The position numbers were made by a program, and so were the translations under genes. A stretch of 64,000 bases of DNA from JAZDLX01 sp964538455 (lineage in GTDB: Bacteria > Electryoneota > Electryoneia > Electryoneales > Electryoneaceae): positions 1-64,000 of the forward strand of contig CAZIDZ010000002.1 in the NCBI GenBank assembly GCA_964538455.1. Reading direction: 5' to 3'. Positions 1-8,900 of this stretch are shown here, piece after piece. Position 1 is the first letter of the stretch. Each line of letters opens with the position of its first letter. The notes under the pieces were generated by a model. It was not told the origin of the DNA and did not search any database. It was given only the letters and a program-made list of their open reading frames with translations.

Positions 1-976
1 CCCCAGCGACCACCGAGCAGATCGCGCTCACCTTGACGATGTCGTCCGCGCTGCAACCCCGCGAGAGGTCGTAGAACGGTTTCGCCAGCCCTTGCACAAT
101 CGGTCCGATCGCCTGCGCCCCCGCGAGCCGTTCGGTCAGCTTGTAGGCGATGTTGCCTGCGTTCAGGTCGGGAAAGATGAGCACATTCGCCTTGCCCGCC
201 ACCGGGCTGCCCGGCGCCTTTCGCGAACCCACCGATTCGACGATCGCCGTATCGACCTGCAGTTCGCCGTCCACCTTCAGGTCGGGCCGTTTCTCCTTCA
301 CCAGCTTTGTCGCCGCGATCACATTTTCCAGCAGTTCGTGCTCCGCGCTCCCCTTGGTTGAGAACGAGAGCATCGCAACCGTAGGCTCCTCGCCGGTCAA
401 CGCTTTGTGGGTTCCCGCTGAGGCGATCGCAATGCTGGCGAGCTGTTCGGTGTCGGGCTGGGGTACGATCGCGCAGTCGCCGAAACTGAACGCGCGTCCG
501 TCCGGCATCACCATCAGGAAGATCGAGGAGACGATGCTGATTCCCGGCGCCATACCGATCGACTGGATCGCCGCGCGCATCACGTCGCCGGTTGTGTGCG
601 CCGCGCCGGTGACCCCGCCGTCCGCCTCGCCCATGCGCACCATCATCGCGCCGTAATAGAGCATGTCCTTCAACGTTTCTCGGGCCTGCTCGATCGTCAT
701 TCCCTTTTTCGCGCGGATCTTCGCGAACTCCTGGGCGTAGGCTTCCCGTTTCTCGGCGGTGGCCGGATCGATGACGGGAATCCCGTCCCCGGGAACACCG
801 GCGCTGCTCAATCCCTTCTCGATTTCCGCGGGCGAACCGAGCACTATGGGTTTTGCGATTTTTTCGTCCACGAGGCGCCGTGCCGCCTGCCAGGTGCGTG
901 GGTCGCTGCCCTCGGGGAAAACGATGGTGTGAAGAGTCTGCTTCGCCTGCTCGACGATGCGTGTCACTGGGTCCAT
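1..976 (-). CDS. pta: Phosphate acetyltransferase (partial, 3' end off window)
   Basis: Reading the minus strand from the ATG at 976 gives about 325 residues open to the window edge, so only a few C-terminal residues are missing from a family of about 330. It begins MDPVTRIVEQAKQTLHTIVF and has the PTA_PTB features FPEGSDPR, GGVTGAAHTTGDVMRAAIQ, IFPDLNAGNIAYKL and GPIVQGLAKP. The family interconverts acetyl-CoA plus phosphate with acetyl phosphate plus CoA in the cytoplasm. No ackA is visible; it may lie beyond the left edge. coaD ends 24 bases upstream on the same strand, so the two CoA-related genes are probably co-transcribed. There is no extra DRTGG or BioD-like N-terminal domain, so this is the short Pta form. 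Confidence 0.95.
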   Translation of the reverse strand, partial: MDPVTRIVEQAKQTLHTIVFPEGSDPRTWQAARRLVDEKIAKPIVLGSPAEIEKGLSSAGVPGDGIPVIDPATAEKREAYAQEFAKIRAKKGMTIEQARETLKDMLYYGAMMVRMGEADGGVTGAAHTTGDVMRAAIQSIGMAPGISIVSSIFLMVMPDGRAFSFGDCAIVPQPDTEQLASIAIASAGTHKALTGEEPTVAMLSFSTKGSAEHELLENVIAATKLVKEKRPDLKVDGELQVDTAIVESVGSRKAPGSPVAGKANVLIFPDLNAGNIAYKLTERLAGAQAIGPIVQGLAKPFYDLSRGCSADDIVKVSAICSVVAG

Positions 977-1000
977 GGCCGGAGGTCCTGTGCTGTGGAA

Positions 1001-1504
1001 TTATCGGGTAATCCCGAATTTTTCAAAGAGGCGCCGTTCGACACCCGGGGGGACGAAATGCCGGATATCTCCGCCGTGCCGGGCAACGCCCTTGATGATC
1101 GTGCTTGAGAGGTAGGTGTACTCGGACTTGGGCATCATGTACACAGTTTGCAGGTTGGGAGCGAGATGCCGGTTCATCAGCGCCATCTGGAATTCATACT
1201 CGAAATCGGAAACAGCCCGCAGTCCGCGAACAAGCGCAATCGCTCCGAACTTTTCCGCACCTTCGACCGCCAATCCTTCCAGCACCTCGACAGTGATTCT
1301 GCCGTCGAAGTCGTTCTCGTCGATCACCTCGCGAACCATCGCCAGCCGCTCCTCGAGGGAGAATAGCGGCTCCTTCGCGGGATTTTTCGCGAGCGCTACG
1401 ATCACCCTGTCGAAAATATCGAGGCAGCGCGTGAGGATGTCGATGTGCCCGTAGGTGATCGGATCGAACGTTCCCGGGTAGATCGCAACTCGGGGCTTCT
1501 CCAT
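1001..1504 (-). CDS. coaD: Phosphopantetheine adenylyltransferase
   Basis: A 167-residue protein that catalyses the penultimate CoA step, 4'-phosphopantetheine plus ATP to dephospho-CoA. It has the nucleotidyltransferase start YPGTFDPITYGHIDI, with the T/HxGH signature as TYGH near residue 18, the motif LVRGLRAVSDFEYEFQMA, and the ending SSTIIKGVARHGGD that is typical of CoaD. The open frame extends upstream to 1804, but the ATG at 1504 is chosen because it follows a GGGAG-type ribosome site, matches the usual CoaD length of about 160 residues, and the upstream extension is Arg/Ser-rich shadow sequence. The gene lies downstream of the DUF4340 terminator, so its promoter should lie between 1505 and 1643. 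pta follows it. Confidence 0.96.
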   Translation of the reverse strand: MEKPRVAIYPGTFDPITYGHIDILTRCLDIFDRVIVALAKNPAKEPLFSLEERLAMVREVIDENDFDGRITVEVLEGLAVEGAEKFGAIALVRGLRAVSDFEYEFQMALMNRHLAPNLQTVYMMPKSEYTYLSSTIIKGVARHGGDIRHFVPPGVERRLFEKFGITR

Positions 1505-1643
1505 GGCCTCCCCACTCCCGCTGGTGCAATCGCTCGCAGGCGATTTTCGTGATAGTGCGCACTCCGCTGCACAGTCGCCGGAAATATAGCGGAGCCCGCG
1601 TAGGGTTCCAAGGTCCCCGCGAGATGGCGGCGGCGGCCGGGAC

Positions 1644-1677
1644 AAGAAAAACGCCCCGCGAAACCGTTCACGGGGCG
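1644..1677 (-). terminator. Rho-independent terminator after the gld-type operon
   Basis: On the minus strand a 7-bp GC stem (CGCCCCG at 1652-1658 pairing with CGGGGCG at 1671-1677) is followed by a run of T (complement of 1644-1651). It sits just past the stop of the DUF4340 gene and separates that operon from coaD. Confidence 0.8.
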
Positions 1678-1700
1678 AAAAGTCAAGCGTGGGGCCGGGA

Positions 1701-2624
1701 TCAGCTCTTCTTTTTCTCGTCCTTCTTGGCAAGGATCTCCTTGCGCATGTCGACGACGATTCGGTCGTGTGTGGTCTTCGGCACAAAGAAGATCGTCGGT
1801 TCATCGTTGCGCTTGGCGTAGAAGCGGTTCTCGTCCGCCTTCATGAAGTGGATTCGCTGGGTAACCCCGTTCACAGACTCCACTTCAAGAAAGTCCTTGG
1901 AGCGTTTCCAGTCGATTTTTGCCGCTTCGTCGTCCGGAACGAAGCCCGTGGCGGAAAGGCGTGCCACGCTGTCGAAGCGCCGGTCCAGAACCGGGGAGTC
2001 CACGGAATCGTTGGCGACGGGGAAAGTGAGCTGCCAGGGCTGCCCCTGGCTGCGCCGCATCTCCAGCCCAGGCATTGCAAAACGGACAATCTGGTCCCCG
2101 GGAATCGTCACGATGGAGCGGTCCCGCCAGAGATCGGCCTTGCGCGAGAAGGTGGCTTTGGGATTGCCCCGCACCTGGTATATCGTGCTGTCTTCCGCGA
2201 GCCGGGCGTAGGAGTTGCTGCTGCCCGAGTGCGGGTTGCCGAGAACCAGGTTCACCGTCTTCTTGCCGGTGTCGAGCGTTACCTGCAGTCCGCTCCCGTC
2301 CACGCCGTACTCCTCGAAACGGTCCGGGTTGGAGGTCACCTCCGATTCGATCTGCATTTCCGCGATCTGCCGCAACGCCTGCTTGACATAGATGTGGTTC
2401 GCGGGCCAATCGACCGGCTGGGTCAGTTTCCACCCATTGTCCGTCCGTTCGAGCCGGACCGTGTCGTTCTTGTCGATCGTGGTGATCGCCGCAACATCGG
2501 CGGTGTCCACCTGCGGGAGGGTGGTCTCCTGCGCGATCGGGATGCTGGTGCTCCGCACGACGAAATAGAGGATCCCGAGCACGATCACCGCTCCGGCAAG
2601 CCAGATCAGTTGACGCGTGTTCAT
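1701..2624 (-). CDS. DUF4340 domain protein of gliding-type ABC cluster
   Basis: A 307-residue protein with one N-terminal membrane segment (about residues 6-25, LIWLAGAVIVLGILYFVV) and a large extracytoplasmic part, ending in a charged tail EILAKKDEKKKS. It matches my recollection of DUF4340 proteins, which follow GldG-like genes in many genomes; their biochemical role is not established. The ATG at 2624 has GGGAGG seven bases upstream and begins one base after the GldG-like stop, so the pair is translationally close. A strong terminator follows. It is likely the accessory last gene of the gldA-F-G operon. The family call rests on context and overall layout, not on a catalytic motif. Confidence 0.8.
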   Translation of the reverse strand: MNTRQLIWLAGAVIVLGILYFVVRSTSIPIAQETTLPQVDTADVAAITTIDKNDTVRLERTDNGWKLTQPVDWPANHIYVKQALRQIAEMQIESEVTSNPDRFEEYGVDGSGLQVTLDTGKKTVNLVLGNPHSGSSNSYARLAEDSTIYQVRGNPKATFSRKADLWRDRSIVTIPGDQIVRFAMPGLEMRRSQGQPWQLTFPVANDSVDSPVLDRRFDSVARLSATGFVPDDEAAKIDWKRSKDFLEVESVNGVTQRIHFMKADENRFYAKRNDEPTIFFVPKTTHDRIVVDMRKEILAKKDEKKKS

Positions 2625-2625
2625 C

Positions 2626-4197
2626 TCATGCCTCCCGGTTGCGACGGCGGCGTCGCAGTTGCCAGTACACGATACCGATCAGAATCGAGACGAGTGGCGG
2701 CGCGAACCAGTTGAAGTATTTCCACACGGAACGCTGGCTGTCGCTGATTTCCGCGAGCGGACGCATCGCCACCTCGCGGGAACGCAACTGGATCAGGTCT
2801 GTGTCCCCGGCGAGCCAGTCCACCGTGTTGAGCACGAAGTAAAGGTTGGCCGGAGTGGTCATATAGGCGTCACGCATGAAATTGCCGTCGCCGACGACCA
2901 CCATCCGCGCTCCTGGAAGCGATTCCTTGAGCAGCGAATCCTTCTTCACCGCCCAGGTGGCCTGAACCGGACGGTCTTTCCACGCGCTGAGGAAGGGTCC
3001 ATCTACTGCCACCGCGAGCACCCGCGAGGAATCCGTAAACTGGCCCGGCGTCCACTTGTTGTCGACATTGATGTTGAACCGCCGCACCTGCACCATCGAA
3101 CGGTCGCTTGACATCATCAGCGGTGTGATCGTCGTATGGACGTCCTTGGAGCGGAGCGAAGTGTCGATTTGTGAGGCGAAGAAAAGGCTGACCAGGTCGA
3201 GGTTGGACACAATCGGCTGGTCCTTGGTGAACAGCGAGATGTTGGGGAAGAAGGGGTAGCTGATCGTGTTCTGAATCGTGAAGAAACCTCTGCGCTCCTG
3301 GATGTTGATCATGTTCGCGTTCTGATCGGCCACGAGGTTCGCCATGATCGCAACGCCGTAGGGGGCGGTCAGGCGGCCGAGTGTGAAGCCGCGGGGGACT
3401 GCGTACCCTCGCTGCAGGTCCGTATTGACCGGGCTGAAGAAAATGCCGAGCCCGCCTCCCTGCATCAGGTACTGGTCGAGCAGTACGAGATGGCTGTCAG
3501 GAACCTCGGTGGTCGGGGCGACCAGCAGCAGCGCGTCGTATTTGCCGGCATCGGGAATCCCCGCTGTCAGGTCCACCGTCTCCACCTGGTAATTGCTGCG
3601 CAGCAGTTGCGAGAGCTGGCCCATGTCCTTGTCAATCGTCGGCTCGCCGTGGCCGGTGACAAATCCCACCGTGCGATCCTGCTGATGGGTCATTCGCTTG
3701 ATGATCGAGGTGATGTTGTATTCCAGCGCGTTGGTCGACTGAATCGTGGAAATGGCCTGCTGCTTGTCCTTGTACAGCATCACGAGGCCGAGGTAGACAC
3801 GCTTCAGCTCAAGCTTGTCCTTGTTCCAGACGTTTTCCTGGAATGGAGGAATACGGTAGCGTTGGGCTTCTTTTTCGAGCTTTTCGTCCGAACCCGGATC
3901 GATGAACGCATAGCGAAATTTGCCGTGCCCGTACGTTCGGTAATCGGAGAGAAGGTCGTTGAGGTATCGTTTTACGTCGTTCAGCTGGGGCGAGAGGTTC
4001 TTGCTCGCGTACACCTTCACCGTCAGCGGTTCGTCCAGGCTGCCGACAACCTTCTTCGAGGCTTTCGACAGGCTATAAATCTTGCCGTCGGTCAGATCCA
4101 GCCGCACGAAAGCGGAGTTGGCGATCAGGTTCACCAGCACCAGCACCGCCACGATCAGCAGGATGCCGACAGTCGATAGAATGCTCGTTCGTTTCAT
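2626..4197 (-). CDS. gldG: GldG-like auxiliary ABC transporter protein
   Basis: A 523-residue protein with a membrane anchor near each end (residues about 8-28 and about 492-512, the latter followed by the basic tail RRRRRNREA). The middle is an extracytoplasmic GldG/ABC-type auxiliary domain with the telltale segments LDLTDGKIYSLS, FVTGHGEPTIDKD and YLMQGGGLGIFFSP. In Flavobacterium, GldA, GldF and GldG form an ABC transporter linked to gliding, but homologues occur widely in non-gliding bacteria and the substrate is unknown. The start at 4197 has GAGGGAG upstream. It lies 12 bases after the GldF-like gene and one base before DUF4340, within a four-gene operon. Confidence 0.88.
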   Translation of the reverse strand: MKRTSILSTVGILLIVAVLVLVNLIANSAFVRLDLTDGKIYSLSKASKKVVGSLDEPLTVKVYASKNLSPQLNDVKRYLNDLLSDYRTYGHGKFRYAFIDPGSDEKLEKEAQRYRIPPFQENVWNKDKLELKRVYLGLVMLYKDKQQAISTIQSTNALEYNITSIIKRMTHQQDRTVGFVTGHGEPTIDKDMGQLSQLLRSNYQVETVDLTAGIPDAGKYDALLLVAPTTEVPDSHLVLLDQYLMQGGGLGIFFSPVNTDLQRGYAVPRGFTLGRLTAPYGVAIMANLVADQNANMINIQERRGFFTIQNTISYPFFPNISLFTKDQPIVSNLDLVSLFFASQIDTSLRSKDVHTTITPLMMSSDRSMVQVRRFNINVDNKWTPGQFTDSSRVLAVAVDGPFLSAWKDRPVQATWAVKKDSLLKESLPGARMVVVGDGNFMRDAYMTTPANLYFVLNTVDWLAGDTDLIQLRSREVAMRPLAEISDSQRSVWKYFNWFAPPLVSILIGIVYWQLRRRRRNREA

Positions 4198-4209
4198 CGC
4201 TCGGCTCCC

Positions 4210-4926
4210 TCAGAGGAACTTTCGTTGCAGTGTCGCGCGGCTTGCCAGCAGCAGGCTCAGGAAAATGACACTCAGGTAATAGATCACGTTTCGGCTGTCG
4301 ATCACGCCGCGGGCGATGTTCTCGAAGTGGTAGGTCGTCGAGAGGTACTGCACGACATCCGCCAGCGCTCCCGGGATCAGCGGGGTGACCATCGAGAGGA
4401 TCGCCAGCACGCCGCTGATCAGAAACGAGAGAATGAAGGCGACAATCTGGCTGTCAGTCAGGGCGCTGCCGAGAACGCCGATTGACAGATACGTGCCGCC
4501 CAGCAGCAGCAGGCCGAAATATCCTGCCGCGATGCTGCCGCCGTCCGCGTCGCCAAGCATCGAAATCGTGAACGGATAGCTGAAGGTCAACACCAGCGCG
4601 ACCGCCCACAGGGTCACTGCCGCGAGCCACTTGCCGGCGACAACGTCGAAATCGCGCACCGGCATCGTCACCAGAAGCTCCATCGTTCCGCTGCGACGCT
4701 CCTCGCTGATCAGCCGCATGCTGATCGCAGGGGCGAAAATCACCAGCAGGAAGGGAAGCAGGTCGAAAACACTGCGCAGCGACGCCGTGTTTTCCTTGAA
4801 CAGGTTCAGGGTGAAGATCCAGCCCGTGATCGTCAGGAACACCGCGAGCACGATGTACGCTGCCGGACTGCCGAAATAGCTCTTCATTTCCCTGCGCCAG
4901 ATCGCGGAAACAATCGACCAGTTCAT
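4210..4926 (-). CDS. gldF: GldF-like ABC transporter permease
   Basis: A 238-residue integral membrane protein with about six predicted helices, beginning MNWSIVSAIWRREMKSYFGS. It has the ABC-2 permease hallmark near the first third, ISMRLISEERRSGTMELL, a conserved amphipathic region in GldF and NosY-like permeases, and it ends in an ASRATLQRKFL tail. The ATG at 4924-4926 overlaps the stop of the ATPase gene by four bases (ATGA), so translation of the two is coupled. It forms the membrane channel with the GldA-like ATPase; the substrate cannot be deduced. Confidence 0.92.
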   Translation of the reverse strand: MNWSIVSAIWRREMKSYFGSPAAYIVLAVFLTITGWIFTLNLFKENTASLRSVFDLLPFLLVIFAPAISMRLISEERRSGTMELLVTMPVRDFDVVAGKWLAAVTLWAVALVLTFSYPFTISMLGDADGGSIAAGYFGLLLLGGTYLSIGVLGSALTDSQIVAFILSFLISGVLAILSMVTPLIPGALADVVQYLSTTYHFENIARGVIDSRNVIYYLSVIFLSLLLASRATLQRKFL

Positions 4927-5894
4927 GCGGCCTCCTCCCCGCTCGCGTGCTGAGCGTCACCGGTTGTCAGCTGGGCGAAGATGTTCTCGAGGCTCTGCAC
5001 TTCGCGGTTCATCCCGAGCAGGATCCATTTCTGCCGGACACACAGTTTGAACAGCTCCTCGCGGGGATCCGTCTCGATGTCGGTGACAACCCGCAGTGCG
5101 ATCGCGCCGGAATCAAGAGCGGAAAGCCGTTCCACTGAGGACACCCCGGCGATCTTCTTGATCGCCTCGACCCCCCCGTCTTCCTTCCCGCCGAACTTGA
5201 CCTCGAGGTCAATCACTGGCTGCCCGCGGAATTTGTGCTGCAGCTCCTCGGGGGTGCCGTCCGCAACCAGCAGCCCGCGGTTGATGATCACCACGCGGTC
5301 GCAGGTCGCCTGCACTTCCGGGAGAATGTGTGTCGAAAGGATCACCGTCTTCTCCCGGCCGATTTTCTTGATCAGGCTGCGGATCTCGACGATCTGGTTC
5401 GGATCGAGGCCGATCGTCGGCTCGTCGAGGATCAATATCTTCGGGTTGTGCAGCATCGCCTGGGCGAGGCCCACCCGCTGGCGGTAGCCCTTGGAAAGCT
5501 CGTGAATCGGCTGTTCGAGCCGGTCGGAAAGTCCAGTCAACTCAGTGATCTCCGGAATTCGTTCCGCGCGCTTTTCCTTGTCGATCTGCCGCAGTTCCGC
5601 AATATGCTCGAGGTACTCACGGACGGTCAGTTCGGTGTACAGCGGGTTGGATTCCGGGAGATAGCCGATCAGGCCACGGGTGGTAAGACTATCGGTGACC
5701 ACATCGTGGCCGTCGATGTTCACACTCCCCTCGGTGGGGGGATAATACCCGGTGATCACCTTCATCGTGGTCGTTTTGCCCGCGCCATTGGGGCCGAGAA
5801 ACCCCAGAATTTCACCGGCTTTGACCTCGAAGGTGATCCCGTCCACCGCGGGGAAAGAACCGTAATACTTCTTCAGATTCTCAATCCGAATCAT
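4923..5894 (-). CDS. gldA: GldA-like ABC transporter ATP-binding protein
   Basis: A 323-residue ABC ATPase with Walker A GPNGAGKTT at about residues 34-42, signature LSKGYRQRV, Walker B ILILDEPTIGLDP and the H-loop STHILPEV. The C-terminal 80 residues are the small extra domain typical of ABC-2 exporters. The open frame runs up to 6263, but the ATG at 5894 (MIRIENLKKYYGS) is where ABC homology begins and the upstream sequence has no recognisable content; only a weak AGGGG precedes it. First gene of the gldA-gldF-gldG-DUF4340 operon, it powers the GldF-like permease. Confidence 0.93.
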   Translation of the reverse strand: MIRIENLKKYYGSFPAVDGITFEVKAGEILGFLGPNGAGKTTTMKVITGYYPPTEGSVNIDGHDVVTDSLTTRGLIGYLPESNPLYTELTVREYLEHIAELRQIDKEKRAERIPEITELTGLSDRLEQPIHELSKGYRQRVGLAQAMLHNPKILILDEPTIGLDPNQIVEIRSLIKKIGREKTVILSTHILPEVQATCDRVVIINRGLLVADGTPEELQHKFRGQPVIDLEVKFGGKEDGGVEAIKKIAGVSSVERLSALDSGAIALRVVTDIETDPREELFKLCVRQKWILLGMNREVQSLENIFAQLTTGDAQHASGEEAA

Positions 5895-6335
5895 CGGAAG
5901 ACCCCTGTTGGTGTAGGATACGTCTTGGTATTCAGTCCAGATAACGATTGAAAAGGCAAAGGGTTCCCGGAATCTCTCCGAGTCCTCCACTCCTGTCCCT
6001 CGTGGAGGCCGAGTGCCGGAAGCGGGGAGAAGGTAGGTCGTCTGCACGAACCGGTCAAGGCGGCTTTCTATCGAGATCTTTGTGAAGGAGAATAGAATGC
6101 CAAATAATGTGCTCGGCGGCGGGTTGCGGCGGGTTGTTTCGCTGGGTAGCTTGGAATGCCCTTCAGGTTCTTTCGACCGGACTGGGAGTCCGGACTGTAA
6201 TTCCTGCGCGGCTGGACGGCCTGCGTCGCTTAAGCATTCTTGACTGGCCACAAGAAACATCATCTCAGGGCAGACGGGTTGACTGTGATCGCAGTCCTGC
6301 TGCCGGGATCGGTTGCTTCATCAGAGGAGGTAGCG
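5895..6335 (+). other. Divergent intergenic region, no gene seen
   Basis: This 441-base gap separates the leftward gld-type operon from the rightward VCBS lipoprotein and must hold both promoters. I see no convincing coding frame. A small perfect hairpin (CCGGACT, loop GGG, AGTCCGG) lies at 6177-6193. A strong ribosome site, AGAGGAGG at 6323-6330, precedes the lipoprotein start. I could not pick confident -35/-10 boxes. Confidence 0.5.
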
Positions 6336-7487
6336 ATGATGCGAATCGATCGTCTATTGCCCGCCCTAATTCCTCTTGTTGTCCTGTTTCTTGTTGGTTG
6401 TGAAGAGAAATCGAAGTCCACCACGGGGCCGGAGAGCGAGCATTGGGTGCTAACCTACGTTGGAGCCGGAGAGGGTTCCATAATCAATATCGCCGTCGGT
6501 GACGGAGATGGGAATGGTTCACTTGATCTCTATGCCAGCGACAATGCGTATTCCGTCTATCAATTCGAGTGGACCGGTTCCGGGTGGGACAGGGAGGAAA
6601 TCGGCTCCTGCGAAAACAGAATCAACGATGTAGCTGTAGGAGACGGAGATGGAGATGGAGTGGCGGAAGTCTACGTTGCGACCCATGACTTTCATCTCTA
6701 CCAGTTTAAATGGAACGGTTCTTCATGGGAGAAAACGGATGTCGGTTCAGGCCGGGGAGTCATGGCTGCTGTGGCCGTTGGAGATGGCAATGGTGATGGT
6801 GTGCCCGAGGTCTATGGAGGCAGTGGCGATAATTACATCTATCAGTTCATCTGGTCGGATACGGAGTGGGTCAAATCACCGGTAGATTCTCTCGGACTAA
6901 GCGTGGATGGAGTTTCAGTAATTGAAGTGGGCGATGGCAACGGGAACGGTTTGGCGGAAGTGTATGGTGCATACACCGATGGCAGCTTATATCAATTCAC
7001 CTGGTCGGGCTCCGAATGGACAGTGACGGATGTGGGGTATGGTGGAGCGTTGGCAATAGGGGATGGGGACGGGGATGGCGCGTCCGAACCCTATGCATGT
7101 TCTCATCGTGCTTACGTCCAGGATGATGTCTATTGCACCGATTACTACATCAGCAAATTCATCTGGACGGGTAGTCGGTGGGGTATTGAGGAATTCTTGG
7201 GAACCATTACACGCCAGGCGCCGAGTATACCCCCATTTCCTTCCTATAATGATGTTTCCATTGGAGATGCGAACGGGGATGGTTCGCCTGAAATCTATGG
7301 GGCAAACGAGGACGGTTGCGTCTATCAGATAAAGTGGAATGGTGCCAGTTGGATAAAAACGGCTGTTAGCAGCGAACTCGAAGCGTTGAGCGGGATCGAC
7401 ATGGGTGATGCGGACGGAGATGGCCTGGAGGAAGTTTTCTGCCTACCCGCCGGCGGAAGGAGGATTTATCAGTTGGAGGTTGATTGA
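6336..7487 (+). CDS. VCBS/FG-GAP-like repeat lipoprotein
   Basis: A 383-residue exported lipoprotein: hydrophobic signal at residues 6-20 and lipobox LVGC at 19-22, so Cys22 would be lipidated. The rest is about seven tandem units of 45-50 residues, each opening with an acidic calcium-type loop (GDGDGNGSLDLY, GDGDGDGVAEVY, GDGNGDGVPEVY, GDGNGNGLAEVY, GDGDGDGASEPY, GDANGDGSPEIY, GDADGDGLEEVF) and continuing with YQFxWxGSxW. This is the FG-GAP/VCBS class of beta-propeller, known in surface and adhesion proteins; its ligand is unknown. The start at 6336 follows AGAGGAGG. The base composition is visibly less GC-rich than its neighbours and palindromic repeats follow it, which suggests a laterally acquired or recently inserted segment. 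Confidence 0.85.
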   Translation: MMRIDRLLPALIPLVVLFLVGCEEKSKSTTGPESEHWVLTYVGAGEGSIINIAVGDGDGNGSLDLYASDNAYSVYQFEWTGSGWDREEIGSCENRINDVAVGDGDGDGVAEVYVATHDFHLYQFKWNGSSWEKTDVGSGRGVMAAVAVGDGNGDGVPEVYGGSGDNYIYQFIWSDTEWVKSPVDSLGLSVDGVSVIEVGDGNGNGLAEVYGAYTDGSLYQFTWSGSEWTVTDVGYGGALAIGDGDGDGASEPYACSHRAYVQDDVYCTDYYISKFIWTGSRWGIEEFLGTITRQAPSIPPFPSYNDVSIGDANGDGSPEIYGANEDGCVYQIKWNGASWIKTAVSSELEALSGIDMGDADGDGLEEVFCLPAGGRRIYQLEVD

Positions 7488-7531
7488 ACCTGCTTCAGTG
7501 TTACGTTAATCGTTTCCAATATCGAGGTAGT

Positions 7532-7868
7532 GTGGCCCGGCCAGCTTGATGGCCGGGTTTCCAATATGTCGTTTTCTTTTCTCTGTTCCTCGTTCACAGA
7601 CGGGGTGGCCCGGGTTGTGCCGTCAGTTTGGCACTACCCGGGTTTCATAATTCTCGCTGATCGTGTCATTGCTATTAACCGATGTGTGGCCCGGTCGGGT
7701 GGCCCGGGACTTCAGTCCCGGGTTTCATAATGAACATGCTCATCTTCCATCACTATGTCATTCCCGCGAAGGCGGGAATCCATTTTGATGTTTTCTTTGT
7801 TCCGTCAGACGGGTGGCCCGGGTGGTCCTGTCCGCCCATCGGTGGATTGCCCACCCGGATTTCACAAC
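7532..7868. repeat. Array of four REP-like palindromic units
   Basis: Four imperfect palindromes share the plan GTGGCCCGG, a variable core, then CCGGGTTTC: 7532-7565, 7605-7650, 7699-7731 and 7813-7868. The third is the cleanest (GTGGCCCGGGACTTCAGTCC followed by CGGGTTTCATAATG), a hairpin with GGGACT/AGTCCC arms. Three end in TTTCATAAT or TTTCACAA. They fill the gap between the VCBS lipoprotein and the outer membrane protein gene. No coding potential is credible here. They resemble REP-type intergenic repeats; the mobilising enzyme is not in the window. Confidence 0.7.
7757..7786 (+). repeat. 30-bp dispersed repeat, copy 1
   Basis: Copy of a 30-base element containing the palindromic core TTCCCGCGAAGGCGGGAA. 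The same element recurs, inverted and with a single mismatch, at 53141-53170. It sits between units three and four of the REP-like array. Confidence 0.75.
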
Positions 7869-7954
7869 GTCCCTCATCAAAATGTCATCCCCCGGCTTGA
7901 CCGGAGGATCCAGTTCAGTAGCCCGGATTCTTGAATCCAGCGATCATTCTCAAT

Positions 7955-8626
7955 TCAGAAAATCAGCCTGACCCCCAGGTTGACATTTCGCATGCCGCCC
8001 TTGTCTGGTGCGGAAGGCGGCGGAAAGCTGTAGGCCTGCAACCACAACACAGGTTCGCCCGATAGCTCTTCCTCAACGTTGTTCAGCTTGAGCAACTGGT
8101 ACTGCGAATAAATCTCCAGATGGCTGAAAGGCCGGTATCCGAATCCCGCTTCGGCGAACAGACCGGTATGCCTCCTTTGGATTTGAAATTCCTCGTCACG
8201 GCTGTTCACCCTGAGCTCGCGGCTTTCGGCGATCCCGCAGCCAAGCCAGAGACGGCTGTGCATCGCAAGTTTGTAAGACCCCCGCAGTCCAACCCGGAAG
8301 ATGCTTTCCGTCCAATGCAAATCGGTCGCTGAGTACCACGGTTCCAAGGATGCTTTGCCATTAAATCTGCGCTGGATGCGGTCGAAACCAAAAGTCAGCG
8401 AGATGAGGAAATTTCGTTTGCCGTCAAACGTCAACTCGCCGTCGAGATTCCACATGCTCGGCGATGTCTCTTGGTAGGAGTATGTGCCCGGGTGGGTCTG
8501 ATGCGTCAGCAGGATGCCGAACGAGCCGCCGAGGCTGACGTGAGGGCGCTGACTCTCGACTGCAAAGGTGGGAGTTGAAAGAAACAGCGCCGCAAGGGTG
8601 ATCAACGGCAGTTTTCGTATGTCCAT
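7955..8626 (-). CDS. Small outer membrane beta-barrel protein
   Basis: A 223-residue protein with a signal peptide (residues 1-22, MDIRKLPLITLAALFLSTPTFA, cleaved after TFA). The remainder has alternating hydrophobic/polar strands rich in Gly and aromatics, and it ends NLGVRLIF, a terminal Phe being typical of Gram-negative outer membrane barrels. The ATG at 8626 has GGGAGGG upstream. It resembles the OmpW/opacity-like small barrels in size and layout, but I cannot name a family. Monocistronic: it is bordered by repeats on one side and the divergent rnhC on the other. Confidence 0.7.
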   Translation of the reverse strand: MDIRKLPLITLAALFLSTPTFAVESQRPHVSLGGSFGILLTHQTHPGTYSYQETSPSMWNLDGELTFDGKRNFLISLTFGFDRIQRRFNGKASLEPWYSATDLHWTESIFRVGLRGSYKLAMHSRLWLGCGIAESRELRVNSRDEEFQIQRRHTGLFAEAGFGYRPFSHLEIYSQYQLLKLNNVEEELSGEPVLWLQAYSFPPPSAPDKGGMRNVNLGVRLIF

Positions 8627-8900
8627 GATCCCTCCCCCTGTCTTATTGTTTCGCCGGAGACGCTTTCATGCGTCGATGTCGCCAATCAGGAATCCCGCAC
8701 AGCTGCATACCGTGTTCCTGCAGGTAGTTTACATACAATTTTCCGCTTGGGGAATAGTGGGTGTGTAGCTCGAATCCGTTTCTCTCTTGAAATTCTCAAT
8801 TTCGTTTCATGCATTTTAGTTGCCCGGCTCGGCTGGCTACGGCGGGTAAATCGAACTGAAGTCCCTTGCACAGGATCATGTTCTCTCGCATCTTGCGCCC

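Noticed and set aside
7741..7868. Possible CRISPR array in the repeat-rich gap after the VCBS gene
   Set aside because: Units differ in length, spacing and core and are themselves palindromic; there are no uniform spacers or cas genes.
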